DNA of 64,000 nucleotides from Dipteris shenzhenensis (Eukaryota; Polypodiophyta; Polypodiopsida; Gleicheniales): NCBI GenBank assembly GCA_047967505.1, contig CM106538.1, one strand, 5' to 3'. The position numbers and the translations under genes are program-made. The notes beneath the pieces were generated by a model. It was not told the DNA's origin, did no database searches, and was given only the letters and a program-made list of their open reading frames with translations. Below are positions 1 to 11,960 of the stretch, in pieces (the first letter of the stretch is position 1; the number at the start of each line of letters is the position of its first letter).

Positions 1-959
1 CATAAATCATTTTTGATGTAGACATTGATCTTTTGACTTCCATAGGAATATTTTCTATCTCCATTTGAGAAACTCTGATTGTGCCTCGCATGTTAATAGC
101 TTGAAACTTTGAAGGGATACTTTTTGCATAATAAAGTTCAAGGTATGTGCCAAGAATATCTTAGACTCACACAAGTTTTGAGTAACTTTAAATTCAAGTG
201 ATTGAACAATGATTGCCACACATGACAAGTGTTATTCATGCAACTACAAAGATCCTATATTATTTGTATTGCTTCTACTGCCTCAAGTACAGTTATCAAC
301 TAGTTGTTCACCATTCTTAACTGGTTGTTGACTATTTTTTACACTTTTGCATGGTGTTGTGAATCATCATAGTGCAGATAATGCTTACTTGAGAGAGAGA
401 AGGACATGGAAAAAGGCAATTAACTGTCATCCCACACCTATTCCAATAGCCAGATTTAGACATCTAGTTATGTCGAGAGGGTGCAAGACGATTGGATGGT
501 TTCTTTGTGTTGAGGTGTGGCTATCTTACATGAAAGAGAATTAGAGAAATATCATAAAGTAGATGCACATATCTTGTGGTGTGCACTACTAAGAAACCCA
601 ATGTATCATGTGTGTTCAAGGGGTACTTCAAAAACCCCTCAACTAAAATTTTCCCCCCAATAAAAACACCCCTCTTTACTTATAAAATAAGCTTTTTTTT
701 GTAAAGTTGAATTAAAATCCCCCTCATGTTATTGTAATCCAGTGAAATTTTCCCAAAAGATTGAATTAAAATACACCTCCTTTTGAATGCACATGGTACA
801 CTAAACTTTTATGAGGTGAACCCCTCGAGGCACATATTGACCCCTAGACCCACTACTCGACCTAGAGGTACTTTAATTTTTTAATATTTGTACGTTATAT
901 TGTATCAAAATATTATATCAATTGACATGAATAACACATAAGTGCTTGTGTTTGTCTTA
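1..959. other. Intergenic stretch with a MITE-like segment
   Basis: No convincing coding sequence. Positions about 612-845 look like a small non-autonomous element: the left side has AAGGGGTACTTC and the right side, read in reverse, has CGAGGGGTTCACCTC, with C-rich and A-rich tracts between. The ends match only partly and no target duplication was found, so the element call is tentative. Confidence 0.3.
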
Positions 960-3350
960 CATTGGCAGTATTCATGGCTACACAAGAAGGGATTCAAAAT
1001 CACGCTAAGGTACAAGAAAATTTCACACTTCTTGGGAGATCCTGAGCACATGATCTAGAGGTGTGAGGGACCAGGTGTTGATAATGTTGTTGCCATCTTG
1101 CGGGGAGCTAAACATGTGGATGATGATCACATGGGAGATAAGAATGTGGCATTTAAGGAAACTCCTGAAGTAGTTGATTGATAATTCATATCATGGACCC
1201 CATTTTTTAGAAATTGAGGTTATATGATGTTTGCATCAATGATCATGGACTGTTTTAGTCTCGATATTGAAGTAATGTGCAAGTAAAGCGATGTAGTAAG
1301 ACTTGGTTGCAATGAATCAAAAGTTGTTTTGAGAATTATTTCACATAATGTATAGCATTTATACAAATAGCATTTATACAGTAGACTATAGTTTTATTTT
1401 TTTCTAATGACTGGATGATAGATAGGTGTAAAGATGCCTCCAAAAAAACATGGTCATGCACTAGATGCACCACAAAATTATGTTACTACAATTGAATATC
1501 CTAATAAGTAGAATTGCACAATATGTGGAAAATAGCTCATAGGATCAAGCACTAGGATTTGATCTCACTTCTTAGGAGACCCCAAAAATTTGATTGGGAA
1601 GTGAACTGACAGAGGCACTGAAGGGATTCTACGAAAACTAGGAGGAGGACAAAAAAGTGTCGAGCACATGATAGATAAGTTATTGTGCATGGAGAATCCC
1701 TAAGTGAGGCATCTATTACTATAACTACATCTATTGACTTAGGTGCTTCCTCACAAGAGATTCCTATGGGCACTCTTGGTGCTTCAACCAAAACATCAAG
1801 ATGTATGAATGCATCCACGGAGTAAGGACAAGTTCAGAATGTCTCTTCAATATGCAAGACTATGACCAAATATCCTTTGAAGCTTGTTTTAAACACAATG
1901 GGATGAAAAATCCCAACAAGACATCTTTGAAGTGATATGTCGTATTGGATGTCCTTTGAATATGGTTCTAAGTCCCCATTGGAAAAATACAATGGCCTTT
2001 GTCGCAAGAGCAGGTGTTTCATTTACTATGCCATCTTACCACGTTGTGCGAGATGACATGTTGGATAAGTACTATGATAAGATGAGAAGAGATGCATCAG
2101 ATTGTGTATGATGGCATGGATAAGACTATTTGCACCGATATGGATGGAAGAATGTGACAATGAGTCTTGTCACCTTCAAAGGTGAGGCACTCCATCTTTC
2201 AGTCGATACAAGTGGCCAAGCAAAGACAGGAGAGTATGTTGCTGAACAATGCCAAAAGGTAATTGAAGAGGTGGGGCAGCAAAATGTGATTCAAGTCACC
2301 ACAAACAATGAAAATAAGTGTAGAAAAGCTGGAAAGATGATAAGTAAATATATCCACAATGATTTGGGCCTCACCATGCTCTTGTCATTGTCTCAACCTA
2401 GTACTCAAGGATTGGTACAAGAACTCCGAGACAGTTTTTTAAGATTCCCATGGGCTGAAAGATGGTACTGTATTTTCTTAATCATGAAAGATTTTTTGGC
2501 ATATTTAGAAACCACCAAGATCCATTGTATAGGATGGAACTTTTAAAGCCTAGCAAGACACACTTTGGTATGAACTATATTGCATTAGAGTGCTTGTTAA
2601 AGTTGTAGGATGTTATTACCGAAATATTCTATAGTGCATAGGTAACATTGCGGATAGTTGAATATCACACGGCCAACTTTTGCATGGATTATAATGAGCT
2701 CAAAAGTCAATCCATTTCCTCTAGCTTTTGGAAGAGGATTTTAGATGCAGTAGAGGTAATGAAGCCCATTTGGAATGCCATTCATAAATTAGATGTCAAA
2801 TGATCAAGTATAGGAAATGCCTACATGGCTTGATGGACTGTTGAACGTGACGTACTGAAGGAAGGAGACAGCAAAATGAGAGCCATTACACGTTGGCCAA
2901 ATGTCAACTACTAATGAATTTGTCTGTAAATGGTGGACTCAAGCTCACAACTCAATGCACTATGCTAGTCATGTATTGGATGAGTCAATGGTGGGAATAT
3001 GATCCTGAAACTAATGCAAAGACTATGAAAACTGGGCATGCATTGTTGGCTACTCTCTTTGAGGACAATAATGAGTATGTAGCAGCCATCAGGGAGTTAT
3101 CATTCTTTAGAAACAAGGAAGGATTATTTACAAATGTCAAGATACAACAATTGGCAAAGAACATGACTACATGGAGATGGTTGGAAATTGTTGAGGCATT
3201 GACACCTCACTTGCAAACATTAGCCTTGAAATTTATCCCACAAAGTTGGTGGCTGAAACTCTTCCTGGTCCTTTGCATGATGCTCCAGTACTAGAGGTTG
3301 CTCAACCTGCAAAATCTAATGACAGTGAAAGTATCGATGCTGAAGCTTAA
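960..3350 (+). pseudogene. hAT-type transposase relic (BED fingers, DUF659, hAT C-terminus)
   Basis: Degenerate transposase of the plant hAT superfamily, a nuclear cut-and-paste DNA-binding enzyme. Two BED-finger-like stretches come first (about 970-1060 and 1500-1610): the second reads NCTICGK, then a stop, LIGSSTRI and SHFLGDPKNLIGK, with a stop where the last zinc ligand is expected. A DUF659 core follows at about 1976-2550, including VIEEVGQQNVIQVTTNN; families of this type usually have an Asp at the TDN position, so this copy has lost it. Positions 2580-3290 carry the C-terminal region, including TTWRWLEIVEALTPHLQ, which resembles the hAT dimerisation domain. Many stops and frameshifts make it non-functional. 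No terminal inverted repeats or 8-bp target duplication were recognised. Confidence 0.7.
1974..2962. repeat. Segment repeated at the end of the window (copy 1)
   Basis: This stretch of the hAT relic reappears at 63,015-64,000 in the same orientation. I noticed only one 3-nt indel (near 2312) and one substitution (tctcaacc versus tctcgacc). In this copy the match is preceded by more hAT-like sequence, including the BED finger; in the other copy it follows copia RNase H directly. This copy therefore looks like the native context. Confidence 0.9.
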
Positions 3351-4439
3351 TCGATATTTACTATAATTTATATCTTTTACAGTCTTTTAATTAAGTTAAA
3401 AATCATGAGTTTTCTTTTTCATGCAAATTACAATATCGTTGCCATAGAGTTCAATTTCAAAAAAATACATTGTCACACATTAAAGTGTTTTTTTTTTTGG
3501 CAGAAAAAACATTCTGTATTAAGGAAAATTTAGTCTCAAATGAGACAATTACAATGTAGCCATATACTCCTCAACTTTAAGGATTGAAACTCAAAATTTC
3601 CTTAGCACCATTGCGAGCGGTGAACCGCACGAACAGCTACAAAACCTTTTCATTTAAGATAGGGGCAGTTACAGTTGTAGTGTAAAGTATGACCTCTTTA
3701 CCTAATGTGAATTATAGTACCATTCCCATAGAGTTTAGTTTTAAAAAAATACATCGGCACATAGTAGAGTTACAAAAAACATCTCTTAAAAAGCAGGGCA
3801 TCTCCTCAACCCATCCCTTAGGTTCGTACAGGCGGTGAACCACACAAATAACCATAGTGATGGCAATTGTGTAGTAGCACCATGAAGAGGCCACACAAAA
3901 GGATGATAAGAATAATGGACCCAAAGCATGAGAGGAGGATTGCAAGCATGGTGAACAAATCTAAAAGTACACAAATCTGATGTTTAAAAATGCAACCCTA
4001 AACCACTTCATATACACTTAAACCAACTTTCAACTAACGTGATATGATGTATTAGAAGCACTTCGAAATGCAACACACAAACCACTTTATTTATGTGTAA
4101 ACAAACTTTCAATTAGCATGATTTGACAAAAACTACATTAGAGAATTTGAGAGCACAATGGACATATGAAAAATTAAAACAATAGGCAAGAAAGTTTCAA
4201 AAAGATTTATCCAAGCTTCACATTAATAAATACATATTTGCATGAGTATTCAATAAAGTTATCTACAATCCACACTTTGCGACCTAGCAGTTAGCCAATA
4301 AGTTGCCCCAATGCCAAGTGTATCGTACAACTCACGTGCCACTAGTGTATTACATGCTACACATGCACTTCTTGTTTTCAATTGTCCACAAGGCACACCA
4401 AGTGAAAAAAATGATGGCACAACAACACATAGTACCGAG
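3351..4439. other. Non-coding stretch with imperfect internal duplications
   Basis: No gene seen. About 3430-3640 and 3715-3860 are diverged copies of one another: both have a CATAGAG start, an A-rich run and a GCGGTGAACC motif. A second short imperfect duplication lies near 4000-4060 and 4075-4130 around AAACCACTTTAT and CAAACTTTCAA. A poly-T tract sits near 3488-3499. Confidence 0.5.
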
Positions 4440-5495
4440 TGGCTATATCAAAGAGATCTTGTCAAATAGGATACAAAGGTCCTTCAGGCACATATGTGAT
4501 AGGAAAAGGAAGGGTGGATGGCTTGCGAGTAGCTAGGTCAATGAAGTCAGGATCTATATCTTGGATGGCTCTGCCCACATTTATATGTTGAAGGGCTTGT
4601 TGCGCATCCCTAACTTACCGATGGTAAGTAGTGGCAATGAGTTTGTTATCAGAGCACATTCTTAGTTTCTGGTGTGCTCCCTCTATGCGCAAGCAAGATG
4701 TTCAGCTGTTTGACCTCTCACTTGAGATGCTCCTTCTCACTCAAAACATTTTGATGCTCGTGCACTGCATCTTGGACAATTAATGGTGTGAAGGTGAGTT
4801 CTTTTCTACGAGTGCCATGAGCAGGTGCTACTACTCCCTCTTCCACGTTCATGAAAACTTCAGAATGTGTAGACAATATAAAAGTGAACCTCAAACCTAA
4901 CTCACAAATAGATTGAAACAAAAATCACAATAGATGGTGGAAATTTCTATCTGAGGATGGACTTCCAATGTCTGAAGGCAGTGATGCAACCACACGAACT
5001 AGTGGAGGTGCACTCCATGCAAGCTCATGTGTTTGCGGCTTGTCAGCAAAGTCCACAAGATGACGGGAAGCTGACCCAACACAAATTTTGTATACAACAT
5101 CTTCACAAAGTATTGTTGAATACAACTGCTATGTGGTGATCTTACTACACCATGTCATAAAGAAAACATGCATTCTCATGCATAGCTTGGTGTGTGCATT
5201 GTTTTATGGGCCATCTCTCATGGGCCCATTGAGAGACTCTCCACACCGATGGCAACTACTCAATGATGATAGCCTCATGAATGTGTCTCACTTTCCAACC
5301 ATTCGAGTCATGGTAGGAGCTTTCTTGTGCAACTGCAACCGCCTCTGCCCTCCTACTCTCGTGCCATGTAGCATCGATGATGTCCATTAAGTACTTCATT
5401 GCACTTTTTGAGCAAGATTCTTGGCTTTGGGCCTCAAAGGTAGCTTGTGTATATGGTGTGTGTGAGGACAATGCCATATTGCATAAAACTGACAA
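4440..5495 (-). pseudogene. Degraded coding-like stretches, minus strand, family unknown
   Basis: Several minus-strand frames look protein-like but are separated by stops and frame changes. In reading order they are: a piece at 5495-5256 with ATWHESRRAEAVAVAQESS; a piece at about 5110-4925 ending SDRNFHHLL; a piece at 4921-4690 with VHEHQNVLSEKEHLK, then a stop, then EVKQLNILLAHRGS, which has a coiled-coil look; and a piece near 4605-4445 with DAQQALQHINVGRAIQDID followed by a Pro/Thr-rich tail. I do not recognise the family. They could be exons of a dead host gene, captured gene fragments inside a transposon, or chance frames. They lie on the same strand as the kinase-like pieces at 5989-6125, 13,445-13,617 and 19,830-20,640, so one larger split pseudogene is possible but not shown. 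Confidence 0.25.
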
Positions 5496-5988
5496 AAGCC
5501 TAGCGGTAGCATAAAATTTATAGAAAATACCATGAAAACCATGAAATTGGTGTGTAGAATGAGGAGTTTCTATCCGAGTAGGCTTGAATGAAATAACACA
5601 ACATAATTAGCTACACATGAGCATGTTGAATGAAATGTAATTAGAAACACGTGAAGCATCCATTCCTAGTTATCAAATGCGTAAGATGAAATTTTGAGCG
5701 GGCTTGAATGAAATAACATAGCACAATTAACAAAGATGGAATTGTGATTGCTGCTCATGCACATTATTTATTGAAGGTGGAGTTTTGATTGATGAAAAGA
5801 GCATGTAGGACTTAACATTTGCAAAATAGTGGACTTACATTGTGAAAGGACTTACATTGATGAAGTAAAATTTTGTACAACCCAAAGAGTTTCATTTCAA
5901 ATCCAAAGTGTAGTAAAATCTTCATCTCTTCTGTGCATTGCAAAGCCTCTTCTTCATTGGCCATGTGTGCATGGATTTTATTCAAATT
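5496..5988. other. Non-coding stretch, nothing recognised
   Basis: AT-rich, with a short direct repeat around GGCTTGAATGAAATAACA near 5581 and 5702. No gene or element ends seen. Confidence 0.4.
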
Positions 5989-6125
5989 TTAGTCCATGGA
6001 GGCACATGTCTTGAGGTTGTCGTGCATAAATTTATTTTTGCAATCAAGCGAGGGTCTCACTACAATGTCATTCTTAGCGATATTTTGACCATACTGATCA
6101 GCATCATAAATTAATTTGGTGATTT
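5989..6125 (-). pseudogene. Downstream part of a split kinase-like reading frame
   Basis: This minus-strand frame reads ITKLIYDADQYGQNIAKND and continues to a stop at 5989. It is the downstream half of a frame cut by the family-A copia: removing the element and one GATTT copy joins it in phase to the frame at 13,445-13,617, which ends YAVGWLFGE. The same-phase join across a verified insertion site supports a formerly continuous reading frame. I cannot name the family from this piece alone. Confidence 0.35.
6121..6125. repeat. Target site duplication GATTT, left copy (family-A copia)
   Basis: GATTT directly precedes the left LTR, and the same 5 bases directly follow the right LTR at 13,440-13,444. 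A 5-bp duplication is the usual copia integrase footprint and fixes the element borders. Confidence 0.9.
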
Positions 6126-6382
6126 TGACAAAATATGAAGAGGGGAGAGGAGAAGAGTGGAGATGAGGAGAGAGGGCACAGCTAGAGAGCACACCACAAA
6201 TGACTAACTGTACACTAGATTTGGTTGAAAAAATAGAATATATACAAACCCTTTTAGGGTTAGGGTTAGGGGATCTAACCCTTTCCTTTATAGCACTCTA
6301 TTGGGTTAATGCTATGCACATATGATCACGTGATGGTGCTATGCACACATGATCACATGATGTTGAGCGTGAACTCTCAACA
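6126..6382 (-). repeat. 3' LTR of minus-strand family-A copia (257 bp)
   Basis: In element orientation it starts TGTTGAG and ends TTTTGTCA. The first 22 bases form an inverted repeat (TGTTGAG, 8 bases, CTCAACA). Two copies of a ~27-bp unit follow, one with the G-box-like CACGTG. A CTATAAAGG TATA-like box and a GGGTTA run come next. This LTR has one GGGTTA unit fewer than its partner. Confidence 0.92.
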
Positions 6383-6394
6383 CCTTCCCTCAAG
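6383..6394 (-). other. Polypurine tract of family-A copia
   Basis: In element orientation TTGAGGGAAGG lies immediately upstream of the 3' LTR. This is the position and composition of the purine tract that primes plus-strand DNA synthesis. Confidence 0.75.
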
Positions 6395-6470
6395 ATCAAC
6401 ATCATGAAATAGGCCTTCCCTCAAGATGATGATTCTGGGGAATCGAAGAAGAACTGAGCATTACATTCCA

Positions 6471-9400
6471 TCACACCCCTTTAATGGGAATGTCCTTCCT
6501 CTGCATCAAACCAAGAGCTAGTCGGTGTTTCTCGAATAGCTCTTTACCGAGTGGTTTGGTAAATATGTCTGCAACATTCTCTTTGCTATCACAATGCTGT
6601 AGTGTGATTTCACCAAGTAACACTCTTTCTCTGATGAAGTGCTCTCTGACATCAATGTGCTTTGTCTTGGAGTGATATACTGGATTCTTGGCCAATGCTT
6701 GAGCCGATTGATTATCGCAATATATTGTTGTTGGCTTTGACTCATTAAAGTAATCTATTTCTGACAATAGTCTTCTGAGCCATATAGCCTCACATGCACC
6801 TGTAGTGAGTGCTCTATATTTTGCTTCCAGTCGAAGACAAAGAAACAGTTTGTTGTTTGTTTGACAACCATGAAAATGCATATCCTTGTGTCGATCTCCT
6901 AGTCTCATGATCTCCGGCATAGTCACTGTCATAGTATCCATGCAACCATGGATGACTTCCTTTGTATTCTATCCCAATATGTCTTGTACCTCTGATGTAT
7001 CTCAAGACTCTTTTGGCTGCATTCCAGTGAGATTGTTTTGGATTTGCCATAAACTATGCTAGTGAGCTTACTACATAACAAAATATCTGGCCGTGTGATT
7101 GTCAGATATATAAGAGATCCGATGAGTTGCCTATAGTACCTGTCAATGACTGTAGGCTTTTTTGAATCTTTAGTAAGTTCCAAACTCTGCTCCATGGGAG
7201 TGGCTGAAATCTTGCAGTCTGCCATATGAAACTTCTTCAGGAGACTGTCAACATACTGGAGCTGACTCATGAATGTGCTATCTGAATCTCTCCAAAACTC
7301 AATTCCAAGACAATACTTGAGCTTGCTTTAAGCCGTAGAGACTTTTCTTGAGATGGCAAACCTTATTCTCCTTTCTTGGTTCAACATAACCTGCTGGTTG
7401 TTGCATGTAGACTTCCTCGCCTAAATAACCATTGAGAAATGCATTCTTGACGTGGAGCTGATACACATTCCATCTGTTGAGTGTCACTAGGCATATCAAG
7501 AACCGTATGGAATCCATCTTTGCTACTGGAGCATAAGTCTCATCATAGTCCTGACCATATTGTTATGCAAATCCTTTTGCAACTATCTGGCTTTGTATCT
7601 TTGAATACTTCCATTTGGATTGTACTTCACTTTGTATACCCATTTGTTTGCTATGGCCTTCTTTCCTAGTGGAAGGTCACATAATTCCCAAGTATTATTG
7701 TTATACAAAGGATCCATTTCTTCATTCATAGCAGTTTGCCACTCTGGCTTGTCTACTGCGTCTTCGAAGTACACTGGCTCTTCTGTAGCCATGATGGTAG
7801 TCATAAGAGCATAGTTGGTGGTTTCAACTTGAATTGCTTTGCCTTTTTGAACATATGTCAATCTGGCTGGAGGTCTGCTTTCCCTAGTAGACCGTATGAG
7901 CTATTGTGGCTTTGCTTGGGGTGTTATTGGCAATTCTTGCTCTTCTTCATCAACCTGTTCTGTAGATGACTGTGAAGTCGGTGCTTCTATCTCCTGTGTA
8001 GGTGAGGTTTTCCATTCTAATTCCTCATCAAAGATTACATCTTTGGAGATAATGACCTTGCAGTTGATGGGATCATACAATTTGTATGCTTTGCTTTCTT
8101 CATTATACCCAACCATGATGCATTTGCTTGACTTCGCATCCAATTTCCTGCGATGATCATCATGTATGTGGGCATATGCTATGCAACCAAATATGCGGAG
8201 ATGCCCAATGTGTCGCTTGTATCCAGTGAATGCTTCATAAGGAGTCATACCTTGTATCGTTTTGCAGTAGGAAGCTAATTAAGCAAATAGTTTGCAGTGG
8301 CTATTGCTTCTGCCCAATACTAATTTGGAAGGTGCTTTTCACTAAGCATTTCTCTAGCACTGTCTGCTAAAGTCCCATTCTTCATTTTAGCTCTTGCATT
8401 CTGTTGAGGACTATTTGCACATGTGAATTGTCTTCAAATGCCATGATTTTTGCAAAAGTTCATGAATGCTGAAGACATGTATTCACCTCCTCTATCTAAT
8501 CTCATGACCTTGATCTTTCTGCTTGTCTGGTTTTCTACCATGGCTTTGAATTCTTGAAATTTGGAAAATGCTTCAGATTTCTCTTTCAGAAAGTAGACCC
8601 AACAATATCTGTTGTAACTTCGTCGATGAAAGTCAAGTAGTAAAGTGAACCATTGATGCTGCGGGTCTGGGCATAACCCCATACATTTGTATGTATCAAA
8701 TCAAGAATACCTCGTGCGCGAGAGGTACTTCTGCCAAAGTTGGTTCGCTTTTGTTTGCCAAAGCAGCATGCTTTGCAAACCTTTCCAAGAAACTGTAGCT
8801 TCGGAATCCCAATTGCCATATTTTGATTCCTAAGATCTAACAAGTACTTGAAGTTGACATGACCATATCTCTTGTGCCATTTTGCAGATAGTGGCATCTA
8901 TTGCGGTTGAGCTGACATGGCATGCTTATCTAGTACTGTAGCTAGCATTCTATATAAGCATCCTTCCTTGACACCTTTTGCTACTAGCTGACATCTTTTG
9001 GATTTGTCTCTCATAGTGCATTCATCACTGTCGAAGATGACTTTGTAATTGTGTTCCATCATTTGACCTACTGACAAAAGGTTCTTGTTGAGCTTCGGAA
9101 CATAGAGCACATCTTTCACTAATCCTTTTGTACCAGTGAAATTGTTCATAGGGATAACGCCTATCCCTTGAACTAGATTCGGTGTATTGTCTACTGTGTA
9201 GATGACATTTTTCTTTCCTTCTAATGGCTTCATTTCTGTGAACCATTCCTGATAATTTGTCATGTGAGATGATGCACCGTTGTCGATATACCAAGGATCA
9301 TGTTCCACTTGGTCGACTTGATAGCTGAAATCCTTTTTGGGATTGAAATTAGTGTCTGGGTACATTGTATCAGTCTGATGCATTTCGTCGCTTGCAATAA

Positions 9401-10481
9401 ACATATTTCCATGTTTATTTGGAAAATGACTGTGACTAGAATGTCCACCACGATGATTTCCTCTGCCTCAGGAATTCCCTCGATTACTACTGGACTGATC
9501 GCCTTGGTCGTATTGCTTCTTGCGACAATCTCTTTCATGGTGTCCAAACTTGTGACAGTAGTTGCACTGATTGTTTGACACGTTGGTGGATGCATTCCCT
9601 CGTTCTTGAAATCTTCCTCGGTTGGAATGATTTCCTCTTTGCTGATGCTGATGCTGATGCTCACTTTGATTTTGTTGCTGATGATGACCACTTTTCTGAT
9701 ATAATCTACCTCTACCTCTGCCTTTGCCTCTGCCTCTGCTTTTGTCTGAAGCTGTGAATGCTTGATCATTAGAATGACCTTTACGTGCTTGAATTGCTTG
9801 CGTCCTGAGTTCTTCACCAAGTAGGACTGACTGAAGTTCTTCCAGTGTTGGAATTTGCCGTTGTATGGCAATACTCTAGACTAGATTCTCGTATCCCTCT
9901 CCTAGTCCATTCGGAATGACTTGAACCATTTCTGCGGGGTTCATTGTCTCTCTTGCTGCTGCAAGTTGATTGTTGTATTCTTTTATGCGGAGTACATAAG
10001 CATGACCGGTTTCGTTGTTGTGAAAACTCTGGTTGATTTGCTTTCTTAGTGTGAGAATCCTGAATGTGTTCTTAGACTCGTAGAGAGCTGCGAACATATC
10101 CCATGCTTCTTTCGATGTCTTGACTGTGTTGAGCTATTCTAGCATGACATCTTGCACATTCTGCTTGATCAGATGATAGGCGTACTTGTCTTTCTTATCC
10201 CATTCTGCCTGAGCTCGGGCAATGGTAGGATCTACTACTGGTGCGGAAACTATTTGTGTAGCTGTAGATCCAATTGTAGATCCCGCTGCTGGTGCTGTGA
10301 CAACAGATGGAGTAGAGCTACTTGTGGCTGGATCGGCCAATGGTCTAGGTGTAGACCCATCGACATACTCCCATTTGTCCTGAAGTACAAGAATGGTCTC
10401 CATTCAGTATTTCCATGTACCATAATTGGAGTTGTGTAACTTAGTAGATGCCTCCAGATTGAGGTTGCTAGTCATAGACAT
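6471..10481 (-). pseudogene. copia gag-pol polyprotein, family A (minus copy), broken
   Basis: One long gag-pol frame starting at the ATG at 10,479-10,481 (MSMTSNLNLEAS). Gag carries a plant copia gag domain and a CCHC knuckle (CNYCHKFGHHERDC). The aspartic protease follows, but its active-site triad reads DNG at 9276-9284 where the plus-strand copy has DSG. Next are the GAG-pre-integrase region (KRYGHVNFKYLLDL) and the integrase, whose first catalytic Asp is Asn (HTNVWG, codon 8685-8687). Reverse transcriptase and RNase H (STGSKI in place of the usual STEAEY, then CDNQSA) reach the stop at 6471. Stops and frameshifts occur in gag, at the protease-integrase border, near 8610 in integrase, and in reverse transcriptase, so no active polyprotein can be made. 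The C-terminus matches the plus-strand copy. Confidence 0.92.
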
Positions 10482-11389
10482 GGTGCAAGAAATGTACCCA
10501 AAAGTGTCGTGAAAATCTTTGTATGAATCAACTGCAAATACACTGACTGTGCCAAGTGAAATCTTTGAGCTGTCGGTGAAGATAGAACTGCAATATATAA
10601 AATCTATGATCTGTATTACAAGGCTTGTGGCAATGATGCCGGGAATAGCCAAGAGGCTTTACAAGGCTGAAATGATGTGCACAATGCTGTGAGATAGCCG
10701 AATAGGCTTTACAATGGTGGCATGTGTGTGTGAAATCAAGTGCTATCTACCCACTGAAACAATATGCAATGCCTCTGTACTCTCTGAAGTTTGCTCACTA
10801 AACTGATGAACATAAGGTTTCAGGTAATGTAATGATGTGAAACCGTATGTGAGCGTATGGACTACTCCGAGTAGGTACTAGTCAGGAATTTCCGGCATGG
10901 CTTAGATTGGCAACTTGGGGAGATTTAAAGCGTCCCCTCTATGGTGATCTAGCCTACTCTGATCTATATCTATACCAACTGTCGATCGATGAAAGAACAG
11001 TAAATAATTCCTTTTCTTTTGTTCTTTTTAAGTGCTGTGTCAGATGCTCGATGTAGAGAGAAATGTGCGTGAAGGAAGTGGTTTTGTTGGCGAGGCTCAA
11101 ATGTGAGTGTAACTTGCACCAAAATGTGCGCCTGATGTGACAACGCGTACATCACGAAAAAACGAGCGACTTTCCTTTTTGAAGCACCCTCAAATTCTTC
11201 CTGGATCAAGAGATACGACTTGATCTAGGTGGAGGGGCAAAAGGAGTGCAAATGGTGCTCAATGATGATGTGTCACTATGGGTCACATGCAGTGTGATGT
11301 GGCACTATGACTACCAAGAGGTGTGCCAATGGACATTTGTGCTGAGGTGGCTGTGGCCATGAAGTGACTGTGGAGCACTGTGTGTGCCT

Positions 11390-11635
11390 CTCGGGGGGGT
11401 CACTCATCATATGTAACCCTATCACGTGAGTTCAACAGAAGGATATTTCTAATTCACAAATTTCTCAAAAAGTAATATACATAAGGGAGCATTTAAAATG
11501 AAATGTAAAAAAATTTACAGATTTGTATAAAAAAAGGGTACGTTTTATTAAGGAAAAATTTACAGATAAGGGATTTTACAAATAAGCCTTGAACGCACGT
11601 GATATAGAGGGTTCATACATAGTGACCCCCCCGAG
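11390..11635. mobile_element. 246-bp hAT-like MITE inside the copia leader
   Basis: The left end reads CTCGGGGGGGTCACT and the right end is its inverted match (AGTGACCCCCCCGAG). The flanking 8-mers are near-identical: GTGTGCCT at 11,382-11,389 and GTGCGCCT at 11,636-11,643. An 8-bp duplication suits the hAT superfamily. It has no coding capacity. The plus-strand family-A leader has an uninterrupted version of this site near 57,945-57,975, which acts as an empty-site control. Related copies lie at 49,266-49,509 and, truncated, at 30,860-31,050. Confidence 0.85.
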
Positions 11636-11639
11636 GTGC

Positions 11640-11960
11640 GCCTGCAGGGGTCAGTGCTGATTGGACAGCTGAGGTGGCACAAATGATGATGTCAGTAGAT
11701 GATGTGGTAATAATGACATGGCAGTGATGACATGGCTATGCTGATGTGGCAGATGAGCTGGTAGCGTGATGTGTCTATGATGACATGGCACAAGTGACGT
11801 GGCAGATGACATGTCAGATAAGGTTGACATGGCACATGCTGATGTGGTAGATTGACTTTGACTCACACATGGCAGTCGGTGACAACTGGCAGATAAGCTG
11901 ATGATGTGGTAGCTTCATGGGGCTGCTGACATGTCACTTAGAGTGACGTGGTAGATAGGG
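11640..11960. repeat. Degenerate short-unit repeat array in the copia leader
   Basis: Many irregular copies of a 12-14 bp unit close to GATGACATGGCA or GATGTGGCAGAT. On the reverse strand the units read TGCCACATCATC, the same unit as the array in the plus-strand copy at 57,620-57,955. It is therefore a family feature and not decay in one copy. Confidence 0.75.

Noticed and set aside
6250-6275. Telomere-like TTAGGG run
   Set aside because: Only two or three units, inside every family-A LTR. It is a retroelement microsatellite, not a telomere or interstitial telomere block.
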